This document shows positions 39,117 through 50,659 of a stretch of DNA of 64,000 nt, piece after piece; positions within the stretch are counted from its first letter, which is position 1, and each line of letters begins with the position of its first letter. This DNA comes from Sipunculus nudus (taxonomy: Eukaryota > Annelida > Sipuncula > Golfingiida > Sipunculidae), in NCBI GenBank assembly GCA_026874595.1, contig CM049317.1, forward strand, positions 609,108-673,107, written 5' to 3'. Both the position numbers and the translations under genes were made by a program. Under the pieces are notes generated by a model, which saw nothing but the letters and a program-made list of their open reading frames with translations, was not told the DNA's origin and ran no database searches.

Positions 39117-41780
39117 CAAGTGACCCATGGGTCATGACGCTCAGCTGACTGGACAGAGATTCGTAAAAGGAAATTTTATCATCTGAATGGTAGTATATAC
39201 CCATTCAACTGAAGCATCAAACAGATTAACCAACAGGCCAAGATTGTGTCTGTCTCAAAAATAGAGAAAAAATGCGGAAACTTTGAAAAAATACAGGTGG
39301 CTCCACCAGTCTGCAGAATCTAATAAAAACACATGGGAAAAATCCATGCAAAGAATCATGGTGATCTCTGCATTAGTTGTTTAGATACTTCAGCTTTGTA
39401 TCAAATTTTCCATTAATCTGAGGGATACTTCTGAGTCCTATAGCTTGAAGGATAAAGGTAACAGAGACCTAATTTCAGGTTTCCACAGACACTTTTCATG
39501 GGCCTCCTTGTATTACAAGAATGAAGAATCTAGGTCCAGTTGTTACGATGTGTACCCTGTTGACAGATAACAACATATTTAAAGGTCTAAAAAAAATAGA
39601 GAAAAAAATTCGTAAAAATTTGAAAAAAAAATAGTGGTGGCAAACCCAGTCTGCAGAAACTGATGTAACACCTCATGATCAATATGTATGGCAAAATTCA
39701 TGAAGATCAGTGTTGTCGTTATCGAGATACGGCAGTTTTTGTATCAAATTTTTTCATTATTCGGGGGGGGGGGTATTTTGGAGCCATACAGCTAGAAGGA
39801 TATGGGTAACAGAGACATAATTTTCGGTTGCCATGGAGACTTTTCATGGGTCTCCCTGTGTGTCAAGAATCAAGATTCTTGGTCCATTTGTTATGATTTG
39901 TACCCTGCTAACAGATGTTCATATCTTTAAAGGTCTCAAAAATTGAGAAAAAAATTCGTAAAAACACCCGAACAAATACAGATGGTGCCACCAGTCTGCA
40001 GAAACTGATGAAACACTCAATGATCAATATCCATGCAAACGATTATGGTGATCTCTGCATTAGTTGTTCAGATACTTCAGCTTTTGTATCAAATTTTTCA
40101 TTATTCTGAGCTGTACTTTGGAGTACCATAGCTCAAAGGATATGGGTAACAGAGACCTAATTTCAGGTTTCTATGGAGACTTTTCATGGGTCTCCCAGTG
40201 TGTCAAGAATGAAGATTCTAGGTCCAGTCGTTACGATCTGTACCCTGTTGACAGATATCTACATCCTTAAAGGTTTCAAAAATAGAGAAAAAAAATTGTA
40301 AAAATTTGAAAAAAAACAGGTGGCGCCATCAGTCTGCAGGAACTGATGGAACACCTCTTGATCAATATGTATGCCAAAAATCATGACCATCAGTGTTGTA
40401 GTCATTGAGATGTTGCAGTTTTTTTTAATCTAATTTTCCATTATTCTGGGGTGGGGGTGGGGTGGTAATTGGGAGCCCCACAGCTCAAAGGATATGAGTA
40501 ACAGAGACCTTATTTCTGATTTCAATGGAGACTTTTCATAGGACTCTCACTGTGTCAAGAATGAAGATTCTCAGTCCAGTCTTTACCATTTGTACCCTGT
40601 TAACAGATGTTCATATTTTTAAAGGTCTCAAAAATAGAGAAAATAATTCGTAACAAGAAATATATATAGAGATGGTCTACAAAATAATTTATTGTGAACA
40701 CCCCTGACCTATGACCATAGCCTTTTGCCCACATATCAACTGGATTCTTTCTAAATGATGGGTAACCACTAACCACTTACATCTGGCCGGGTGTAATTAC
40801 TTGGCAACCAATGAGTGAATAACTTAGACCTGCAACCTTTAACCTCCTGACCAGCTGACCTCAAAATCAATTAGATATTTCTTCATGCAAAAGACCCATA
40901 AATATGAAGTTTGAATCACATTCAGTGATGCATAGATGTGGCATATGTGAAAGACTGAAGGTTTTGGTTGAACAGTTTCACTTGAAATATGTTCACAAGC
41001 ATTTAGAACAATATTGTGACCTTGACCTTTGACCTTTTGAACTCAACATCAATAGGCTTCTTCTCCTATTGGTAGGTAAGCCATATATGACAGATGGAAA
41101 GTATAGATTGAAAAGTTTGCTGAAATGACTCCACGCATGAAGAGGGTGCTGTGAACTTGACCTTTGACCTCAAAATCAACAGGTCTTTTCCTCTGTTGGC
41201 AGAGAAGCGATATCAGTGCTGAAAGGTTTGGAATGAAAGGTCTAGCTTGAAATGTGTCCACAACCTTTTCAAAGAAGTGGATCCTGTGACCCTGACCTTT
41301 GACCTTGTGACCTCAACATCTATAGGATTCTCCTACCACTTAGTAGGTGAGCTATATGTGAAAGATCAAAGAATTGGGATGCAAGGTTTGGCTTAAATTG
41401 CATCCACAGGCTTTTCAAAGAAGTTGGTTCTGTGACCTTGACCTTTGACCTTGTGACCTCAAAATAATTATGGTTCTTCCCCTTTTGGTAGGTGAGCTGT
41501 ATGTGAAAGATGGAAGGTTTGGGATGAAAACTTTGGCTAAAAGAATTATTTCTGAGGGGTGCAAACACACCCAATAACTTCGAAAATATAGGTCGCAGTG
41601 ACCTAATTTCAGGTTTGCAAGGAGATCTTTTTAGAACCTCTAAGACTGCATAGGGTTCATGGCCCTAGCCCCTACGGTTACGATTTGTGCCCTGCTAACG
41701 GCCGGCCGGACGGACAGACGGAAGGACGACGGACAAATACCCATCGCTATAGCCCAGCATGACTGAAAGTCAGATGAGCT
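39117..41780 (+). mobile_element. Helitron-like element H3 inserted in satellite D
   Basis: The left end CAAGTGACCCATGGGTCATG, then ACGCTCAGCTGAC, follows ...GTTAACAATAACACAA of satellite D. The right end ...CATGACTGAAAGTCAGATGA then GCT is followed directly by TATAAAACACAGACATGATA of the same satellite. An intact D unit reads AATAACAC|TATAAAACAC, so the insertion interrupts one unit with no target duplication. The left core is four ~345-bp units (GTGGCGCCACCAGTCTGCAG ... GTAACAGAGACCTAATTTCA) not found in H1 or H2. From about 40655 it matches the right half of H1 and H2. H3 is therefore a mosaic with shared ends and a different core. It contains no protein-coding frame. Confidence 0.75.
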
Positions 41781-42407
41781 TATAAAACACAGACATGATA
41801 GAGATAAGTGACGCCGTTAACAATAACACAATAAAACACAGACATGATAGAGAAAAGTGACGCCGCTAACAATAACACTATAAAACACAGACATGGAAGA
41901 GATAAGTGACGCCGTTAACAATAACACTATAAAACACAGACATGATAGAGATAAGTGACGCCCTTAACAATAAAACACAGACATGATAGAGAAAAGTGAC
42001 GCCGTTAACAATAACACTATAAAACACAACATGATAGAGAGAAGTGACGTCGCTTACAATAACACTATAAAACAAAACATGATAGAGATAAGTGACGCCG
42101 TTAACAATAACACTATAAAACACAACATGATAGAGAGAAGTGACGTCGCTTACAATAACACTATAAAACAAAACATGATAGAGATAAGTGACGCCGTTAA
42201 CAATAACACTATAAAACACAACATGATAGAGATAAGTGACGCCGTTAACAATAACACTGTAAAACACAAACATGATAGAGATAAGTGACGCCGTTAACAA
42301 TAACACTATAAAACAAAACATGATAGAGATAAGTGACGCCGTTAACAATAACACTATAAAACACAGACATGATAGAGATAAGTGACGCCGTCAACAATAA
42401 CACAATA
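41781..42407 (+). repeat. satellite D, right remnant beyond H3
   Basis: About 13 units of the 49-bp family, mostly the CGCCGTTAACAATAAC subtype that also forms the last units left of H3. They alternate in a two-unit pattern around 42000-42200. This is the continuation of the array split by H3. Confidence 0.95.
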
Positions 42408-43462
42408 TGTTGTGTGCGACCCGATCATCAGGTGAATCTGGTTAGAATATATATATATATATATATAGCTTCCAAAAAAAAACTATAGTTCAGCTGATTG
42501 GACCTTGAAGATAGAGATCAAAGCCACCAGTTTGGTCCCTCTTCCAAGAAAATGTAAACCAATATATCGAATTGGAATCAAGTTCAAGGTCATAAGAATT
42601 CAAAGTCATATAAGAACTTTTTTTAAACAATTTTTATTTTATTTGAGGATATAATATACAGTTCTTTAAAAGCTATGGTGTTCGCAAGAATTTATATTTC
42701 TTCATTTTTGACCTTGAATGTCAAGATAAAGTCACAAGTTTTAAATAATCTCAGAGAAATTTGTTGAAACCGTTCATTTAATTCAAATTTTAGGAGTAAA
42801 TATTCAAAACTTAAAATAAATATGTTGTCCGAAATAATACTATATTTTGGCTGATCTGACCTTGTAGAACAAGGTCACGGTCATAAATGATCAATTCCAC
42901 CATGAAACTGGTTGAAATAATATGATATAATTTGATAAATGATATGCAGAGGTTATGGGGTTCACAATCCAATATTTCGGCTGATTTGGCCTTGAAAATC
43001 AGGGTCAAGGTCACCACCTTTCAGACCAATCAGAGAACGTTGTCGCAACTATTTGTGTATCAAATTTGAGGGGAAAATATGCATTACGTTAAAAGTTTGG
43101 TGTTCAAAAGAAACCTTACATTTCGGCAGATGTCACCTTGAACATCACGGTTAAGGTCACCAATTTTCAATCTCCTCTGAGAAACAATATGTGTATCAAA
43201 TTTGAAGAAAAATATGCAATACATCAAACACTTAAAAGAGTCTGACTTTCACTGGAATCACAGGCAGGTTTCACCACGTGGCTTCCATAATAAAGGCCAC
43301 TGTCCTAATTTTCAAAATTTTACCAGAAACTCTTTGGATGTTGAAAAGGAACATTCAAAGATTTACCTTTATGATGTTTGCATTGTTACCGAGAGCCGGG
43401 TGAAAGGAAGACGGACGTATACCCATCGCTATAGCTGAGCATGATTGAAAGTCAGGTGAGCT
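42408..43462 (+). mobile_element. diverged Helitron-like element H5
   Basis: The right end CCCATCGCTATAGCTGAGCA then TGATTGAAAGTCAGGTGAGCT is a clear variant of the H-family tail, with one G-T pair in the hairpin stem. The left end is uncertain: TTCAGCTGATTGGACCTTGA near 42489 resembles a family end and follows an (AT)n tract at 42447-42467. The core has repeated GGCTGATxTGGCCTTG...AAGGTCACC blocks. The left boundary given is approximate. Confidence 0.5.
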
Positions 43463-43565
43463 AAAAAATGTGTATACACAAGAATTACAAAGGAACGTTA
43501 AATAAAGGGCACTGTGTGTGCCATGACTGTGTGTGTTTGACTGGATACATTATCACGTTACTCAC

Positions 43566-43674
43566 ATGGTGTAAGGTTGTGGTTTTCATTTGGTAACATT
43601 AAAATTGGTCCTTCCACTTCGAGTTCAGTGTCGGTCGTAGTTATTTCTGGTGAGGCCGACATCTCGCCTCTGTC
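43566..43674 (-). CDS. candidate first coding exon (hypothetical minus-strand gene)
   Basis: On the minus strand, CTTTTTCTTTCTATTGTTCG then TCGCAG is an excellent acceptor ending at 43675. The exon starts GACAGAGGCGAG and has ATG at 43662-43660, reading MSASPEITTTDTELEVEGPI and on for 32 codons plus one base. It then reaches CACCAT|GTGAGT, a consensus donor after 43566. Unspliced, the frame would stop two codons later. The acceptor implies at least one upstream non-coding exon to the right. The peptide is acidic and Ser/Thr-rich, like a cytosolic N-terminal tail, and I recognise no family. It joins in phase with the candidate exon at 8149-8246. The splice signals are seen directly. That it is expressed, and joined to those exons, is inference. 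Confidence 0.5.
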
Positions 43675-45532
43675 CTGCGACGAACAATAGAAAGAAAAAG
43701 TTTATTACCCGAAGTATTTTGTTACATATACAACAGTTTAGGACCCGAAGTATTTGTTACATGTTTTACAGTATATAACCGAATTATTTGTTACATGTAT
43801 TACAGTATATGACCGAATTATTTGTTACACGTATTCAGTGATGTAGGACTTGAGTTTACTTCCCGTGAGCCCCTTGATCATGAAGCATATCAGCAAATAA
43901 TGCTGAACAGACTCAGTTATTGTCCAGTGATTGCCCAGGATATGCCTATTGTTGAGGCAAGAATGGGCCAGCTGCCACATTGCTGGTGACCACTGGTGCT
44001 AATTACATAAGAGTACTGGACAGAGCAGGTCACAGCCAAATAAGTTACCTGCACAATCTGACCTTTGATACTAAACCATTGATAAACATGGTTTGATGTT
44101 AAGAGACAGATAAATAGTGTATTATTATTGTGACATGTACATCTTAATTACATCCATCAATCCATATGGATATTCTGAAATGAACCTACACTTGTTTTCA
44201 CAAGCCAGTTTGCATTTTAATTATACAGTTTGAAATAATTCAACATTCAAGAAAAAATATAATATGGCACCAGATACAGTGCAGACCCAAAGTTTTCATG
44301 AAAAGTTTATGGTGTTTTCACTACCCATAAAGTATTGAAGCCTACAATGCTAAAAACTCACACCAGTACTACAATCACTTGGAGAAAGTCATACTACAGG
44401 CTTATGTATTATCTTGTTGATTAATATATATATTCTTTTAAAACTATTCTTTTAATATCTGTCTGTTGTTTCATAGTACCAATTGTGCAGACCTTCATTC
44501 AGTATCTAAAATTGTTAATTTATATTTTGAACATTTGATGAACCATTTTTTCACGGTATTAATTTGATTATATTATATGAGAATATAGTCAACTGTTAAG
44601 TTTTATCATTTAACTGAAATTTTGATATCAAATAATTAGACCCTGTTATGTACAAAATTTATAGTACAAGATTGTTTAATACCAAATTTATTAAGAAGTG
44701 ATTTAAATAATATTTTATTTGTTTTGTAAAATTGATGTAAGTTTTAATAGCTCTCCATATTCCTAAATTATCCTATGCTGGTTTTGCTGCAGTGATGAAG
44801 GGCATGCCTGATGAATAAAAGCCATGCATGCTACCATTATTGTAAAGTTTACCACCTCTCGGTTCACTCTCAACATGTACAATGCGATGGAATAAATCAT
44901 GGCATCACATCAAAATGAATATAAACTTCCGAGAAGATGGGGTACTTTTGTCTCCAGTTAGGTTCTGTCCAAAATCTTGACGTAAACAGCATATTTATTG
45001 GATATGTTAATAAGGTTTGGGAAACAGGACACAGCTCTACATAAATTCCTCTCCTGATACATACATAAACGACTAAATTTTCAGCTTTGATACTAAATAA
45101 TAATTTGCAATAAAATCATGAATAATTCCGCTGGAGACAATTTCAAATTACACTGAAAATCTTTTTTTATTAACTATGAGAAAGAAAATTCAACTACGCG
45201 GATGTATGCACTATAAAATATATTTATGTAAAATATATATGAAAAAATGTACAAGTATGCATATATCTATAAATCAATATTTTACATATGCCAGTTCCTT
45301 TACAATAGGTTGCTTTCAGATTACATGTATTCAAGAGTTCATACATTTATCTTATAATTTCTACTTGAAATGCCCCAATAGCAATCATTGAGGTTTCAAA
45401 ATTTAAAAGAACAGAACTAAAGAAGCTGAAATAATTAAGATCTCCAGTATCATTACGCCCTCTGTAAATGACAGACACAGTATAAGAAAATTGTGTAGGT
45501 AACTGGATGATATACATGCTTGTAATATTATT
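43675..45532. other. unique AT-rich DNA upstream of the candidate start exon
   Basis: Unique sequence with a short imperfect repeat at about 43725-43835 (GACCGAATTATTTGTTACA..., 3 copies). It contains no convincing exon, RNA gene or transposon end. Confidence 0.45.
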
Positions 45533-46300
45533 GTATCCGCCAAAACAAAGTTTTGTGGATACTATGTTTTTGACCGGGTTCCGCCGCCGCCGCCGCGTTC
45601 GTTTCCGAAATAGAACTCTGAGACCACTGGACAGATTTTTCCAAAACATTGCACAATTATCGGGTCAGATGTGAACTGGTGCCAAAATATTTTGCGTTGA
45701 CCTCTGACCTTTTCTCTTCAGTGCGTCCATCTGTGCGTCTATTTTGACACATTAACCCACATATCTTCGGACTCGTTTGACCAATCAGGAAAAATGTTTT
45801 GCACAAATGTAGCCCTTGGATAGCTTCATAACGTACATAGAAAATGGTGGCGCCATCTGCAACCATTTTTGCTTGGCGTCTATCTGTTCATCTGCCTTGG
45901 AATAAAATCACTCATATATCTGCAGTGAATGGACTTATCCACCTGACATTTTGCATGTGTGTTCAAACTGGATAACTTTCTTGATTTTATGACAGGTGCA
46001 CCACTTATATTCACGTTCAGGCTGCAGTCATCTAGGCTTATATCTCAGGACTAGTTTGACGTATCCTCCCGAAATTTTGTATGTATATAGTTCTTACATA
46101 GCTCTTTATCATACGCAAACTGGTGGCGCCACCTGCAACCATTTTTGCACAGGGTCCGTCTGTATGTCTGCAGTGAGATAAAATCCACTCTCGGCAGTGG
46201 TTTGACTTATCTGCCTAAAACTTATCATGTATATACATCTTAGATATCTTTCTTGATGTTATGGCAGGTAGCGCCAACAACATACACATTTCGGCTGCAG
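45533..46300 (-). mobile_element. K-family end in reverse orientation (partial element)
   Basis: GTATCCGCCAAAAC (45533-45546), AAA, GTTTTGTGGATAC (to 45562) is a near-perfect terminal hairpin, followed by ACTATG and (CCG)n. Its reverse complement aligns with the right end of element K at 24010-24080, which has (GGC)n, CATAGTATCC and a terminal hairpin. To the right, degenerate units carry GGTGGCGCCATCTGCAACCA (about 45845 and 46122). The far boundary is not identified. Confidence 0.5.
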
Positions 46301-46502
46301 ATGTCCATGCTAATAAGCAACACACCTCTCTCTATTTCCCCTTGTTACTCAATCCATGCCTCACTACACCTGTCCAACTCTGGTTTCGGCCGATACACGA
46401 AGTCGCTTGTCGACTACCCGTATTCTAGTTTAAACACGTGATTGTAGTGCAAGTTTATAGCACTCTTGGCTGTGCAAGGTGTAGAATCCCCCCATCAGTT
46501 TA

Positions 46503-46750
46503 AGTAATAGTAATAGTAATAGTAATAGATACCCCAGTAATAGTAATAGTAATAGTAATAGATACCCCAGTAATAGTAATAGTAATAGTAGTAGATACCC
46601 CAGTAATAGTAATAGTAATAGTAATAGATACCCCAGTAATAGTAATAGTAATAGTAATAGATACCCCAGTAATAGTAATAGTAATAGTAATAGATACCCC
46701 AGTAATAGTAATAGTAATGGTAATAGATACCCCAGTAATAGTTATAGTAA
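46503..46750. repeat. 33-bp compound minisatellite (TAATAG)4-ATACCCCAG, 7 units
   Basis: Seven units of four TAATAG hexamers plus ATACCCCAG, with single-base variants, trailing into degenerate TAATAG repeats. Confidence 0.95.
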
Positions 46751-47412
46751 TAGAAATAGAAGATAAAATGTTGTAATAGTAATTGTAATAGTAATATCAG
46801 AAATTGAAAGTAATAGTTTTAGTAATAGAACAACTGTAATCAACCCCATGTCTGCTTGAGGGTACCGGACTTTAACTTGTACTCGTATTCGGAGGCAAGG
46901 ACTTATTGCAGGAATTGTATAAAATAGGAACACATGCATGGAACAGTGTAAATCCCGGCATGTTTATGCTGGTTATCACTTGACGTTTCTAGTGCAACTA
47001 GAACACACCGTAAACATAAGAAGGTCGTGCGCCTTCAGTACACGCGCACTCTCAGTAATGGTTGGTCACCCCGTGCTTTGTGTTACTGGAACTATAAATT
47101 CATCATCCGACTCTTAGTCCTATCATCATATCAAATACGACATGGATTTAGATCAATACTCACTTGTCTGAACCATTTATACCGAGAGCGAGCGGTGCAC
47201 GCGGGGCAAAACCATTAATTCAGATACCGATTACAAAAAAAATAAAAAACTCGGACGCGTACATGACCAAGCAGTGCCGGGACAAATTTAACTCCAGATA
47301 GATGTAATTCAGGGAGGCCCCGACAGGCGGAGCCGCATCGTGCCCCGTCAAGTAGCACGGAATAGCGTAAATATTAAAGTAACCAGTGACCAATATACCA
47401 GCGAGATAAAAA
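46751..47412. other. unique DNA; weak exon-like donor on the minus strand
   Basis: A moderately GC-rich stretch at 47000-47400. On the minus strand GGTTCAGACAA|GTGAGT has a consensus donor with its last exonic base at 47164, preceded by CCCCGCGTGCACCGCTCGCT. No acceptor is visible upstream, so it could only be a first exon. It might be the missing 5' exon for the candidate start exon at 43566-43674, about 3.5 kb away. This is speculative. Confidence 0.3.
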
Positions 47413-50400
47413 CAAGGGACCCATGGGTCTAGGCGCTCAGCTGATCGTAATTGGACTATAAATGTTTCTCCACTGTGATACTATATCGAGTCGATAAAGC
47501 TTATGAATATCATGGACATGTTGGGCTATTATAAAGGAATGTAATGTAATATGTGAGTAAATGATAAATGAAATTACCTGACTGATGGATTAATAGAGTA
47601 AAATATAGTGGTTTATTTTTTATTTATTTAGGAGGGGTTGAAAATTGTGATATATTTGAGCAAATATGAATGCAATGACAGCAGTAATAAGTAGTAGAAT
47701 GATGATAAGGCTATTTATTGAAGGATCTAAAGTGTATGGTAGTCTGCAAGCTTTAAATTTGACAGATATGATGTTATGATTAACTATGCTGATGAAGTGA
47801 TTTATGAATTTGTGACTGTATGACACAATATCTCTTTAGTCTTGACAAGGTACATTATTGTGATGCCCACTTTGTTTACATATTACACAATATTGACATA
47901 ATTTCTGGCATGTACATAGGTATCTATGGACGAATAGTTATACAAAATATTAAAGTATGAATATATCTAATTCATCTTGTTCTTGCTTACTGAGGCTGAC
48001 TTTGGGATGGGGTTCGGAGAAGGGAAAAGCGAGGGCAGCACGAAGGTGGATGTAGAAATATTCTATTGTAATGTTTTTCATTATATAAGAATATGAAAAG
48101 CTAAGAGGAAAGGGGCCCTCCTACTTGGTTATAGTAAAGTTCTAAATATATGATTGCAAACTAATTCTCTGACAAGACTGTCATGAAGAAAAACAGTAAA
48201 TGTTTTGAGATACTGTGATGCATATGAAAATTTACAGATGGACAGGCAAGTGGACAGAATGGACTAATACCTTTATTTCACTTTCAAGGGAATAATGCAT
48301 TTAAGTTTATATATAAGCCTATGTTTTTAAGCATATGCACTTTTTCCATTAAGAAGTTTTTATCTGAATCATTTTTTTTATTTATAGGTTATATAAACTT
48401 TTAATAAAAAAAACTGAAAATATAAGTTAAAATATTAGAATTGTTGCAAAAGTTGCAATCATTACACATACAGAGTAAAAAACTGGAACTATAAGTAAAA
48501 TTATTAGAATTGTTGCAAAAGTTGCAATCATCATATATCCAGAGTGTAGCTCATATTGGGTCATATTATGCATACACATATATTTTATTATTTTTAAATC
48601 ATAAATGTTTAAACTGAATTTAAAAGAAAATAATGCCACAGCATGGCATCTACATGAATATTCCTTGAATCACTATTAAAAAGTTTTGCACATTGGAGTT
48701 TTCAGTACATGCTTAATTTTATTCACCAAAATAAAATAAAAGATTCAGTAAATTTGATAAAATAAAACATCTTTTCAAATAAAGTATACACAGTTGGTTG
48801 AATGAGGGACAAACAATATCATTGTGCTAATTACTATCCCAGTTTTAATTTATTGCTGGAATTAATAGTCAATTTCACACCTGGTGAAGTTTTTACTCTT
48901 CTGAAGTAAGGAATTACTTTTCTGATGAACATCCACACTTTCATAGCAATACACCACTTTGTGGACACAATTAAATGTACACTTTAATCATGGTAAATCT
49001 GGTGGTACAATACAAAATCTAAAATGTAGCATAGCCTAGAATAAGAATGAATCAAATACAGAAAATAATAACATTCATCATGTTTATGCACCATCTGGGG
49101 GGAGGGGGGGTGTAGGGCAGAGGGGAAGCCTGCTGGAGGCACAAAGCTGAGCCAAGGCAGGCTGCCTAGGGTCGGTTACATAATGCAAGTGAAGGCTGTA
49201 CTACTAGGTGGGCTAGATGTAAACAACACTTGACATGGTGTATGAAAACATGAATAAAAGCTATTCTTTCCAATCAATTTCTTTGAAATTTCAGATTTTT
49301 AAAGATTAAAAACTGATGTATATATGCTGTGAAAATTAAATCAACAGTGCCAAAGTTGGACAAAATTTAAGGTACTGATTTTTTATTTATGCTAATAACT
49401 TGAAAAATTTGCAAAATTCAGATCTAATTTTGAGTAAACAATTGAATCTTGATTAAATAAAGTTATATTCCTGAAAAAAAGTCTCTAGGTTCAGCAATTC
49501 TCATGTTAGGTGAGTAAATATATTTCCTGATTTTTTAAAAAATTGCAATATATTTTGGCCCATAACTTCAAAATAATGATCAATACTGACATAATTTTTG
49601 GTATGTTCATAGAAAATGTGTGAAAGAATGTGAATACTAAATATGATCAAAAACAGATCAGTGGTTTTGATATTAGGCAGCCTTGAAGTGTAACAATGGC
49701 TTTTTTTAATGGAAAACGGAGGTTTTTCCTTAATATTTTGAAGGAACAAAGTCCTAATGACCCAATTTTCGATATGGTAGGAGATTTTGGGGACAACTAA
49801 AATTATGCCAACAGCCTGGGGAGCATAGAGATGTGCACTGAATGACCTACAGTCATCAAAGTGGACTGCTTGACAATGTAAGGGAATACAACAAGAGCCT
49901 AAAAAAATTCAAAAACTAGCCTAATTTTTCAGCTTTTATTTTCAAATTTCAGATTTTAACAGATTAAATCCTTATGTATATATGCTGTGAAAATTAAATT
50001 CACAGTACTTACAGGAAAAAAACGTGCCGTGGCCAAAGTTGGGCAAAATTTAAGGTACCAATTTTATATTTTTGCCAATATTTAAAAAAAAAAACAGATT
50101 TTGATCTAATTTTTGGTATACAATTAAATTTTGATTAATTAAAGTTGTATTACTGAAAAAAAGTCCCTACCTTTAACACTTTTGGTCTTAAGTGACCAAA
50201 TATCTTCCTGATTTTTTTACAAAATCCATTATGTTTGGGCCCATAACTTTTTTAAATTGAATAATACTGACTTAATATCTGGCATGTACATAGGAACTAT
50301 ATAGAGGAATATTTCTGGTAAATATGAAGAAAACCAGATGAGTGGTTTTGATATTAGGCAGTCCTGAAGTATAAAAATAGATTTCTAATAAAAAATTGAG

Positions 50401-50616
50401 GTTTTTCCTTAATATCTTGAAGGAACGAAGTCCTATCGACCCAATTTTCGTCATGGTAGGAGATTTTGGGGACATCTAACTGTATGCCGAATTTCAGATT
50501 CGTAGGTCCAACGGTGTCGAAACGTGCCAGTCTTACGGACGGACGGACAGACGGACGGACGGACGACGGACAATGGACCACGACTATAGCTCAGATGACT
50601 TATAGTCAGCTGAGCT
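47413..50616 (+). mobile_element. Helitron-like element H4
   Basis: The left end CAAGGGACCCATGGGTCTAG then GCGCTCAGCTGA retains the GACCCATGGGTC palindrome. The right end ...GGACGGACGACGGACAATGG ... GATGACTTATAGTCAGCTGA then GCT keeps the hairpin stem TGACT/AGTCA with a changed loop (TAT instead of GAA). The core differs from H1-H3 and is AT-rich. A frame reading CPSSVRPSVRPSVRL is a translation of the GGACGGACGG tail, not a gene. No transposase frame is present. Confidence 0.65.
49245..50480 (+). repeat. ~655-bp tandem duplication in H4
   Basis: GTATATATGCTGTGAAAATT and downstream landmarks (CAAAATTTAAGGTAC, CCCAATTTTCG, TGGTAGGAGATTTTGGGGAC) occur twice, about 655-670 bp apart, with moderate divergence. 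The second copy continues into the conserved element tail. Confidence 0.8.
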
Positions 50617-50659
50617 AATGAATGAGAAAGATGGCTTAGGACCACTTCACTTAGGACCA

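Noticed and set aside
50354-50581. Frame reading CPSSVRPSVRPSVRL in element H4
   Set aside because: It is the translation of the GGACGGACGG tail shared by all H elements, so it is repeat-derived.
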